DNA from: Littorina saxatilis
Taxonomy: Eukaryota > Mollusca > Gastropoda > Littorinimorpha > Littorinidae
Assembly (NCBI RefSeq): GCF_037325665.1
Contig: NC_090255.1
Span: 32,988,435-33,052,434, forward strand
Length of the DNA: 64,000 bases
Direction of reading: 5' to 3'
Below the pieces are notes generated by a model, which was not told where the DNA came from, did no database searches, and saw nothing but the letters and a program-made list of their open reading frames with translations. Shown piece after piece: positions 51,963-60,952 of this stretch. The stretch's first letter is position 1. The number at the start of each line of letters is the position of its first letter. The translations under genes were made by a program, and so were the position numbers.

Positions 51963-53170
51963 CTACACTTACGTGAGCCAAAAACTGAACATGTGATACG
52001 GCTGATTTCAGATTTCATTCTTCAAACCGAAGAGTTTGCAAAACAGATGAGATCAGCTGATATAGCGAAAATTGAGGATCCAAAACTTGTTGCAAACATT
52101 CTTGTCAAGTTTCTTACAACGGTGAAACGCGAAGATGGAGATGAATATGAACCAGGTACGATTCGAGGATTTCTGTCCGCCGTCGATCGGCACATGGCAG
52201 CGAACGGAAAAGGCAAGATTTTTTCCAGCAATGATACGCTGTTTGAAAACGTTCGAGCAGTTGCAAAAAGCAAACAAAAAAAGCTGAAATCAGCAGGGAA
52301 AGGAAACTTACCTCAAAGAGCGTGTGCACTAACGGACGAAGAGGTGGAAACACTGTGGGACTCTGGTCAGTTGGGAGTGTCCACACCAAGAGCCATAATC
52401 AACACCCTGTGGTGGTTGAACTGCCTCCACTTTGGAATGTGGGCAAGAACCGAACATCGCCAGATGTGCTGGTCCGACGTAACTGTTCAGATGGACAGCA
52501 GTGGCCACCGCTTCTTGGAATTCAACGAGCGAACCACGAAAACAAGAACAGGGGTCTCCAGGCAGGATGTCAGGGCAAAACCGCGAGCGTATGAAGATGT
52601 TGAAAACCCTGAGCGGTGCCCTGTGAAGATCTTCGAGAAATATGCCTCTCTTCGCCCTGCAGAAACATGCGGCTCCAACTATCCGTTCTACCTCACATGC
52701 GTCCATGATCCGAAACCAGGCAAACAATGGTTTCGTGCAATGCCGATGGGAGTGAACACAATCGGCAGTTTGATGAAAGAAATGGCGGCCGCGTCCGAGA
52801 TATCTTCCACCACAAGTAAACGAATCTCGGGTACCTCGGCGAGGAAGACGCTGCTACAGAAGCTCAATGATTCTGGAGTTCCCCCAACCCATATAATGGA
52901 GAAATCAGGACATAAAAACATTCAGTCTGTACTCAGTTACGCGAAAATGTCCGACAACCAGCAACTGCAAGTTTCCCGAATTCTGTCAACCACGCGCACT
53001 TGCACAGTCTCAAAGTTGGGAGCTATGACGTCAACTACTGATGACGCAGATTCCAGTGCCTCGGCCTCAGGCGGAAACACACTCCGCCAGCCAGCAGTGA
53101 CCTTTGATGCGCCCATTCATGGAGGAGTTTTCAATTTCAATTTCACAATGTCTGGAAGAGACGCAAGAAG
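51963..53170 (+). CDS. Crypton-type tyrosine recombinase (DUF3504) main exon
   Basis: Long frame with the N-terminal SAM-like region (DGDEYEPGTIRGFLSAVDRH) and the catalytic region. Recombinase boxes: Arg in HFGMWARTEHRQMCW near 52429, Lys in FNERTTKTRTG near 52521, SGTSARKTLLQKL near 52830, MEKSGHKNIQSVLSYAKMSD near 52896 with the final Tyr. The HxxR box has Thr where His is usual (related proteins read HSARKT). The other catalytic residues are present. Tail near 53104: APIHGGVFNFNFT, the usual C-terminal motif. Beyond about 53170 the frame drifts into sequence that encodes a zinc finger in another frame and then GT repeats, so the true end is near 53170. It could be a Crypton or a host gene derived from one; an AATAAA lies near 53535. 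Confidence 0.85.
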
Positions 53171-53399
53171 AGACGCAAGAAACGAAAGTAGGGGCGACCA
53201 GAAAGTTTGTGCAGAGCTGGTTTTCTATGTTCCCTTGGCTCAGCTACAGCAAAGAAAAAGAACTGATGTTCTGCACCCTCTGTCAGGAGGATGGCGTTGC
53301 CTCAAACTCGTTCACCGCTGGTTGCAGCAACTTTCGCAAATCCGCACTGGCAGACCATGTACGGACAGACGATCACAAAAAGGCTCTGCTGACATCTGT

Positions 53400-53402
<3 letters not shown>
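53104..53402 (+). CDS. hAT/ZNF862-type N-terminal zinc finger, partial
   Basis: In the frame next to the recombinase. Reads TKVGATRKFVQSWFSMFPWL, then MFCTLCQEDGVASNSFTAGC, then SNFRKSALADHVRTDDHKKA, a BED/TTF-like C2H2 finger almost identical in pattern to that at 34,821-34,945. It is cut off by the GT microsatellite at 53403. The catalytic part is missing. A hAT-like terminus lies 330 bp further on (53730), so this is probably a heavily deleted hAT element abutting the recombinase exon. Confidence 0.75.

Positions 53403-53445
<43 letters not shown>
53403..53445. repeat. (GT)n microsatellite
   Basis: About 21 uninterrupted GT units. Confidence 0.97.
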
Positions 53446-53449
<4 letters not shown>

Positions 53450-53584
53450 CTAAAAGATCACTTATGACATTCTGAAGCATGTGTCCGTGTGTGTGAAAGT
53501 AACCCTACTGAACACTGTTGCATTTGAAATATTAAAATAAATTTGGAACTGTTCAGTTTTTATTTGCCTTTATTCATATATTCT

Positions 53585-53730
53585 CAGTCATCTAAAAAGG
53601 TAAGGTGCCATGATTGGTTCGCTTGATCTGAATGTCCTATTGTTTTTTTGTAGTCAGGACATGATGTCCTATTAGTTTTTTGATTCAGGACATTTTGTCC
53701 TGTTGCCCTCCAGTCCTAGGAACATCACTG
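53585..53730. repeat. hAT-like terminal segment
   Basis: Ends ...CCTAGGAACATCACTG. Its reverse complement starts CAGTGATGTTCCTAGG, parallel to CAGGGATGTCGTTAGG at 34094. It contains GGACA/TGTCC words (GTCAGGACATGATGTCC, AGGACATTTTGTCC) like the other end. Confidence 0.6.
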
Positions 53731-53870
53731 TTATGCTAATCTTTTATGAAGCTGATTTTGTGTGAAATTATGTGTTTATATATACATTTTTACCATGAAT
53801 CCCTGTGTTCTTACCCTGTATCCTATTTTCTTCTTGTTCTTAATTTTTACTATGACATTTTCTTTGGTTT

Positions 53871-54177
53871 AGGCCTAAAAAAAAAAAAATAGGTGTGGTT
53901 ACGGTAACCCGACCTACCCTATTTTTTGGGGCCGACCCTATAACTTTTTATTACATTTGTCACAAAAATTTAAAAAAAACCCAAGTAAACGAGTGCAGAA
54001 AACGCAATGAAAGCGAAAGCGCCCGAGTCGCACACTTATTTCCCTGTCAAGTAGGTTTAATTTGTACACATAAGAAAAAAAAGTTAAACCAAAAAAAAAA
54101 GTGATTGCCTACCTTCCTACCCTATTTTTTTTTGGCTATGTTACCGTAACCACACCTATTTTTTTTTGTTTTGGCCT
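53871..54177. mobile_element. MITE with GGTGTGGTTACGGTAAC arms
   Basis: About 307 bp. Left arm AGGCCTA(A)nTAGGTGTGG TTACGGTAAC, right arm GTTACCGTAACCACACCTA(T)n GTTTTGGCCTT. Two CCTACCCTATTTTT boxes inside. Non-coding. Confidence 0.8.
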
Positions 54178-54184
54178 TATGCAA

Positions 54185-54607
54185 AATTCTGCTAAGTCCA
54201 AGATTGGCATATTTGTAGCATACTGTGAAAACAAGGAAGTCTTTACTAGCACACAAAAATGACAAAAGTATTTCATTGGCATATTTGTAGCACACAAGAA
54301 AATTGCTAAGTCCATGATTGGCACATTCGCAGCACATAATAAAATGACTAAGTCTGTGATTGGCACATTTCTAGAGCGTAAGAAAATAACTAAGTCCATG
54401 ATTGGCACATTTCTAGCACATGCAAAGAGCACAAAGTTGTTAGTTAGCACATTTCTGGTATAGAATAAAATGACAAAGTCCATGATTGGCACATTTCTAG
54501 CATAGGATTGAAACCTGTAGCACATTTTGTGGTATACCACAAATGTACTAATGGTTGTTCGTGGCACATTTGTAGTATACGTTTGGTACATTTAGTACAT
54601 TTGTAGC
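54185..54607. repeat. 42-bp minisatellite
   Basis: About nine diverged copies of a unit containing AAGTCCATGATTGGCACATT and CTAGCACA, period about 42. Because the period is a multiple of three, the minus strand stays open and spells repeats of ARNVPIMDLVIFL; this is unlikely to be a protein. The array seems to continue in weaker form at 55100-55135, after the retroposon. Confidence 0.85.
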
Positions 54608-55099
54608 ATAGGATTAGCTTGTTTGTTTATTTGTTGCTTAACGTCCAGCCGACTACGCAGAGCCATATCAGGACGAGGAAGGGGGGGATGAAGGGGGCCA
54701 CTTGTCAAGCGATTCCTGTTTACAAATGCACTAACCCATTACTTGTGTCCCAGCAGGCTTTAGTAAAACTAAATTAATACCTACTGGAAGATTACCAGTT
54801 TCCAGTATGTTAAAATAGGCTTAACCTATCTACTGCTGGACTTACATCAGAACACTAACAGATTAAACTATACATGAATCGCGAGACAAGTGGCAAGAGA
54901 AGAGATTTTTGGAAAAAATACAGGTGAATGAGCAAGAAGGCAGAAAAAAGAAAAGAATTCATGAAGAAAAAGAGAGCATGACAGGAAAGAGGAACCAAAA
55001 ATCTACCTAACAGCAAACTAGAAAGCTCCTGCGGTTCCAAAAACAGGAGGGGCCTTTAATTTCATAACCGCAGTGCCCCACTGCGGGAATAGGATTAGC
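54608..55099 (-). mobile_element. 470-bp retroposon with target duplication
   Basis: 54619-55088 flanked by ATAGGATTAGC (54608-54618 and 55089-55099). On the minus strand it begins near CCGCAGTGGGGCACTGCGG (a hairpin) and ends CTGATATGGCTCTGCGTAGT then CGGCTGGACGTTAAGC and (AAACA)n. That end closely resembles the 3' end of the tRNA-SINE in this window. No tRNA-like head, so it is either another SINE type or the LINE partner's 3' end. Confidence 0.88.
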
Positions 55100-55294
55100 A
55101 CAAAATTGGTATACCAATAATGTGCTAAAAACCGTAGGGGAAGACATGGAAGCGGCAGCAACTCGACTACGGTCAGTCTGACATCCACATAAACAGAGCT
55201 GATCAGGTCATCGTCTTCAGACTTAGAACATGCCACAGCCCTTGAAAACTCGCTTTAATAGTTGCTACACAAGTAGCAGATTGGCCCATCCGAG

Positions 55295-55297
<3 letters not shown>

Positions 55298-55322
<25 letters not shown>
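55298..55322. repeat. Poly-C tract
   Basis: Uninterrupted run of about 25 C. Confidence 0.95.
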
Positions 55323-55325
<3 letters not shown>

Positions 55326-55875
55326 GACCAATTTAGCAACACTGCCTACAGAACTATCCTTAGCGGATTATGACTTTATTCAGTTATTCTGCAGAAAAAC
55401 AGAAATGCTGGAGAAAAACTGTTTGTTTCTGCAGCATTTCTGCATAATGTCATCTTTTGCGAGAGCGTTTTGACGCTTTTTACAAAAGCAATTAAAAAAA
55501 TGTCTAGGGTTGGCGCGAAAAAACTAGGTAGGGTCGGGTGACCAGAAACATACAACTTTTTTGTTGTTGTCTTAGATCCCTATGAAGTCACGGAATAAAC
55601 TATACCTTAGTCAAGTTAGTGTACGATTTCATTTCGTTTACATTCATCAAAGAGTTAAAAGACGGAATACACCACTAAACAGTTCCGACGTTTACATGGA
55701 ACAAAGAAGGAAAATCACGTGACCGCACAGACGCCTCTCATTGGCTGCGTCATTTTTTCGAGGAAACAAATCGTCTGCAACACAGCTTTGCGTATGTTCT
55801 GCGACTGACGAGTCAGACACTTGTGTTTATTTTGTTGTTTTGTCGATGTAAATTCAGCGATTATCGATTTTAACA

Positions 55876-57690
55876 ATGGCATGTCACTGCCCGATGATTG
55901 ATTGTGACAACGGAAGCTACCGTCTTCAAAATGGAAAGCTAAACTTTGCAAAATTCACCAGGTTCCACACGAGTCTGTGCTGTTCATGCCAACCACCGTT
56001 CAGGTAAGCGCAACACTGTAACAGTTCTTGATCAACTTATTTTATTGCCTGACATTCATGCGATTTATTGTTTTTTTCTGCAAATTCCATAGCATGATTA
56101 CAAAACCGTTTAGCTAGACCTGCATTTATACAGCTTTGAACGTTACAAAAGCTGCACACCGGCACTGCATGAAATACTTGTTTGAATCTGCCGTGCATGA
56201 GATCAAAAAATGTGGCTCACTTTCTGTGTCAGTGTGTTTCCGTTTCTTGTTTTTTTTTGTTTTACTTCATGTTGTTAGAGCATGGCTGTGATAAAAAAGC
56301 AATACAAAATTGCTTTGTAGAGCCATAAATTGTTAAATCTGATATGCATCTGTCTGTTTTCAACAGCTTGCATCCGCATCCAACACACAAGAAGAACCCA
56401 GCACAAGCTTTTTTTCCCCCTGCAAGGGTTTGTTCTCAACACTTTCTTGATGGCACACCAACTGCAGAGAACTCTTTCCCAACACAAAACTTGGGATACC
56501 CTGGATTTCAACACAGAGTAAGTTTTTTTTTTAAATAACTTTCTTGTTATATTTTGTGTGTGTACGCAGTAAAGAAGATGGGAAGGTGTTGAATGTATTT
56601 GTTCACACATGCTGTTCCTAGTATCACTATGCTGTGTCTGTGCCTTACAGCTTGAGTGATTTAATTGACTTTTCGTCTGTTCGTGTGTTTTGAAATCTGA
56701 ACAAGAATGAATATCAATCAATATCAATATATGAGGCTTATGAATGTGGGAAGCCAAGCTAAGTTTTATGTGGGTGGTTTGTTTCCAGAGTGCGATTTGA
56801 TCAACATTAGGAGAGCTCTCCATAGAAGCCAAAGGAACAAAAACAAGTGTACCGGGGAATTCACAGGGGGAGTTCTGTATTGCACTGAAAATGACTACAG
56901 TGGGTCCAAATGACCACCTTTATAAGTTGAAGTTGGGGGCATTGAACCCAAACGGACAACATATGTGGAGAACCCTGCATGAAGATGTAATACTACCATA
57001 AATACTGACAGAATGAACCCTGTTTGGCAATGTTTCAGACAGCAAGAGTGCTGATAGACATACCCCGACCAGAGCACCGGCTAGGCAGAAGAAAATGGGC
57101 AATGCGAGATCTGGAATTCCAGTTTGAGACGTGCCAGGCCCAAGGATCATCAAGGGAGAGGAATGGTGCAGCTAGTTGATTGCCAGAAAAGTGTGACTCT
57201 AGCCCTGAACAAGACCCATTCACAACAGAAACATTTCTGGGTGCTCTTGTTTTTGCTTATTTGTTGATAGTTTTTTTTGTATAAGCAGATGCCAACGTAA
57301 TGCACATCCGTTATGCACAATCTTAGTGCAATGATTAAGCTGACTAAGGAGAACAATAGACTGATGTTCAAACTAAAGATTGCAAACATGGCTAAGAAAA
57401 AGAACGCAGACAGGAAAAATCCATGGTTATTCAGAAATCTGATTTCTCGCAGAACATATCATATTGCACTGGTATAGCCACGACCAGTCTCTTACAATTA
57501 ATTCATGGTTTTAGTGTCACCCTTTGCAACAAGAAGATGGCAGGAAAAAGTCAAAAATTCTAAAAAGACAAGAATTTTTAGCGATCAACCAATGAGTATT
57601 GACCCTAAACGTTATAGTATAGATGAGATGTTGTTTATGCAACAGAGACGAGGATTAGACCTTCAGGATCTAGCCTATCGGTTTCGCTAA
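55876..57690 (+). pseudogene. THAP plus DDE-type transposase gene, remnant exons
   Basis: Exon 1 (55876-56003) reads MACHCPMIDCDNGSYRLQNG, ending at CAG|GTAAGC. Exon 2 (56367-56517, after TTTTCAACAG, ending at AGA|GTAAGT) reads RVCSQHFLDGTPTAENSFPT then QNLGYPGFQHR. The phases match, and together they form a THAP-like C2CH finger (CPMIDC ... CSQH). Further coding-like pieces: 57039-57172 (IPRPEHRLGRRKWAMRDLEF, ends in a stop), 57330-57477 (KLTKENNRLMFKLKIANMAK, a coiled coil) and 57600-57690 (YSIDEMLFMQQRRGLDLQDL then AYRFR, stop). The last resembles the LRLNLxxxDLAxRF helix before the DDE_Tnp_4 catalytic domain. The catalytic domain is absent. Likely an ISL2EU/Harbinger-related transposon relic. 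Confidence 0.6.
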
Positions 57691-57699
57691 TATAGGTAG

Positions 57700-58658
57700 A
57701 ATAAAGTACATCTACAGTCTTCTCTCCATAATGTTCATGTCCCCTGTGCATACCATAACATGTTCTGAGGAAAAATGTTTGTTTGGCTCACTTTCTGTGT
57801 GTGTCTATTGATGTTTGTATGATGCAATGAGTGTGTCAGAACAAAATCTGAGTTCTCGTACTTTGAAAGGGAGAATGAGAGACAAGACAAAGCATTACAG
57901 CACAAAGTCAAACATATCAGCACTTGCAAACTTCTTCTTCTTCTGCGTTCGATGTTGGTGGCCGTGCTAGATCCTCAGACCAGTGGCTGCCAGGAAGTCC
58001 GCAGTCCACTTGCAAACAAAATGCACACAATACAGTCAGCTCAAAAAACTTTACTTATGTTGATAAACGTTATCACTAGCAGCAGATCAAATCTGATGAC
58101 TTCATCCACTTGGCAATGAACATATTGGGAAGAAAGATATCTAGTTTTATATATTTATATATATATATATATATATACCAAAAACACAAATGTAGTACAG
58201 TAAAAGTCATATCTATAATGGTGTACACAGGAGCCTTCCTTTTCAGAACTCCAAACAATAATCTGATAAAAAAAAAATCCACTACAGAAAAAGAGGGAGT
58301 CTTAAAATGTAGGAAAATTTACATAGGTTTTGACAAGACAAACATTCATATTTTAGATGCGACCCACCCTACTACCTTTCAGGCTGAAAACTTACAGAAA
58401 TGAAGCAGCTGTTCAACAATATTGCTCTGCCCATTACATGTGTAAAGAGTAGAGCTTAATGCCTGGATCTGGCAAAGCTTTTACATGAGTTGACAAATTG
58501 TTGAAATTATTAGAGTCGTCAGGATTGTTTACTTTGTGGAAGGGTTGCTCTCCTTGTTTATCTGTGTGGTTTCATAGTTAAGAGGAAAAAGCTGTTTTGT
58601 TAATACCGCTTTCCCTACTTCTACTAGTTCCTCCTCCTAAGTGCATCCTGTTGCTGCC
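57700..58658. other. Mostly unassigned
   Basis: Contains a short retroposon tail (57932-58008) and a (TA)n run near 58152-58178. No gene recognised. Confidence 0.4.
57932..58008 (-). mobile_element. Retroposon 3' end with (AAG)n tail
   Basis: On the minus strand ends CCAACATCGAACGCAGAAG followed by AAG repeats, a common LINE/SINE 3' end in molluscs. Heavily 5'-truncated. Confidence 0.6.
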
Positions 58659-60242
58659 TGTCACGATCGGGTGACAGAGACCAAGAAAGCGTCACTCAGT
58701 GGAGTGCCTGTTCTGGGTCAATGTATGATAGAAAGCGCCTGTGCGTGATATTGGGTTACAGCAGAGTTTGCTGACGGTGCTCTACGAGCACGGATGTTTT
58801 GTATCGCACGAGTTTTACAGTGGAGGTTTCTGCTGTCATAGCTAGGGCTGACGGTTTTTTTCGCTGACAGCGCGCACGGGATTTTCAGGGATTGAGTTTC
58901 TCGTGTCTTTTTCCTGCTTGGGGAGGCAAAACTGTGTATAGCTGGACTGGTTTGGTGACAAGGTCAGTCACGTGTATTTGGCTAGGTGGTCTGTCAGAGA
59001 CTCAAGGACGACACACTTGACACCCAGCGGCAGAAGGGGAAGGACCTAACACACAGTTACTAGAGTATGATGGTTTTTCACCGAGTATCATATTCGGCAC
59101 TCTAGGGGAACTTCCACAAGTTATTCCTTTCCTCTGCCACGTATTTTGCTGAGGACAAGTCGTCACATTTCCTTCGTCGGCGATGGCTTTCGCATAAGGA
59201 TTCGACAAGGGGTTCTGGACGTTTTGGGTCACTGTTGACGAACAGAGACTGTTCCAGGGAGGAGGCGGACTTTGCTTCCATTGAGAGTTACAATCATAGG
59301 CTTTTGAGGTAATAAATCATTATTTAACGCTGTTGATGAGTCTGTGTTGTGGAATGAAATACTCTCTGTTGTTCTTTCCAGGTTAGCGCATAATTTACTC
59401 TCTGTGACGCTAAAATACTAATCTGTATATGGTTTTTGCAGATAGGGAGAGAAGGACGGAAAATGGCTGTTTTGTTGTTGTAAAAAGTCAGTTTTGTGCA
59501 GGCCCACGTGCTCGATGAGATATTTAAAGATGACATGTTTTAAGGTGGTGGGTGAGGGGTAGCTGACATGTTTAGTGCACCGATGCTTTCTGTTTGCAGC
59601 CTTCCTTCGTTCGTTCGTTTCGTTCGTTCGTTACGTTCCCGTAACATCGGCACGGCTGACTCTGGCGGGAACTGTTGAGGCTACGCTAACCAGGAGACCG
59701 GCTAACCAGGAGACCGGCTAACCAGCGGACCGGCTAACCAGCGAACCGGCTAACCAGCGGACCGGCTAACCAGCGAACCGACTAACCAGCATACCGGCTA
59801 AGCAGCAGCAGCAGAGATAAAGCTAAGTGCACCATGTCGTACGCACCCCGTTGACCACCGTTGTCTTTTCGTATCTATGATTTCATTGGAGTAGTGACAA
59901 CGTGGGGTGTGTGACACCTGCACGAACTAGAGCTTTTCGAACAGAACATTCTCATTTCGACTGTATTTACACGGGTTCAGCGTGTTACTATAATTTTCTA
60001 CATAGTACTGGCATTTTGTCAGTGAACACTGGTTTTTTACGTGTTGAGAACGTAAAAGGAACATATTTTGAGTGAAGGCTCGAGGGAGGTGGAGAGTTTA
60101 TACATAAACAGGCGTCTGAAACTTATACTTTTGTTGACTCTATTTAATTGTATGCCTGCGAGAGTGGATCGTGGTGTGGTTAGTTAATTAGTAGTAATTA
60201 ACCGGTTCATAATCACCTTGAGTGATATATTGAAACGTGACA
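58659..60242 (+). repeat. 5' LTR of the second GMR1-like element
   Basis: 1584 bp, bounded by a perfect 7-bp inverted repeat, TGTCACG at 58659 and CGTGACA ending at 60242. Contains the 16-bp tandem array at 59685-59796 and several TTCGTTCG words near 59610. The matching LTR is outside the window, so the borders rest on the inverted ends and the primer site. Confidence 0.85.
59685..59796. repeat. Seven 16-bp tandem repeats inside the LTR
   Basis: Seven exact-length units of the type GCTAACCAGCGGACCG, with the middle bases varying (GGAG, GCGG, GCGA, GCAT). Confidence 0.95.
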
Positions 60243-60244
60243 CG

Positions 60245-60262
60245 TGGGGGCCAAGCCGGGAT
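60245..60262 (+). promoter_or_regulatory. Primer-binding site
   Basis: TGGGGGCCAAGCCGGGAT begins two bases after the LTR. It shares both ends (TGGGGGC, CCGGGAT) with the site of the first element and with a tRNA-Pro site, but the middle differs. Confidence 0.7.
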
Positions 60263-60952
60263 TTACTCAGTTAATTTCCAACTGATAAAGACCCACCAAT
60301 TAAGGAGAACTAAGAGCAGATAATCTCGTCAGTGCTCGACTTATTTTCTGCTTGGTGCTACCCTTTTTTGTATAGTTTTGATCATATACCACACCTTAAG
60401 CGATTCACATCTTGCAGGAAATGTAAATTGTAATTTGTGAGTTATTGTATGCGCTAACTGTGATTATCTCCCTTTCCTTTGTTTGTGAATCTTTGTTGTT
60501 GTACGTTCAGAGTTTTCCGTTGCAGAGAGCTGAGCGGGGTTAGCGGATTTGTTATTCGTTTTACTCAGTTTTCTCTACATTGTTGTTTCGCATTCCGTAA
60601 CAGGTTACATTTTCTACCGTCTTGTTTTACTTGGATTTTTCTCCATATTTTGACTTTGTTGGAATTTTGGGGGGGAAGGGTCCGAGGACTTCTGTCCTAA
60701 CCAAGGCTGTGGGAAACACTCTGTTTCACCGCAAAAAGCAGCCGATAAAGTAGGCCACGGCTGTGGGAAACACTTTGTTTCACCGCAGAAAGCAGCCATA
60801 AAGTAGGCTACGCGATTTGTTCTACACCGTTTGGATTTTTCTTCTGCATTTTCCGGTTGCTGGATTTTTGTATCCACCGCTTTCGTCACCGCGTATTCTA
60901 GCTATAGCTGCGTTAGACTTACTTTTGTGATAAAGCTTTGCTAAAACTAACC
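60263..60952 (+). other. Leader of the second GMR1-like element
   Basis: About 690 bases. Contains two tandem copies of a 54-bp segment (60705-60758 and 60759-60811) that starts GGCTGTGGGAAACACT, each with a GTTTCACCGCA core. No convincing reading frame. Confidence 0.75.

Noticed and set aside
54136-54591. 151-codon minus-strand frame
   Set aside because: Open only because the minisatellite period is a multiple of three; low-complexity repeats, no domain.
59685-59796. CRISPR-like regular repeat
   Set aside because: Units abut with no unique spacers and sit inside an LTR of a eukaryotic element.
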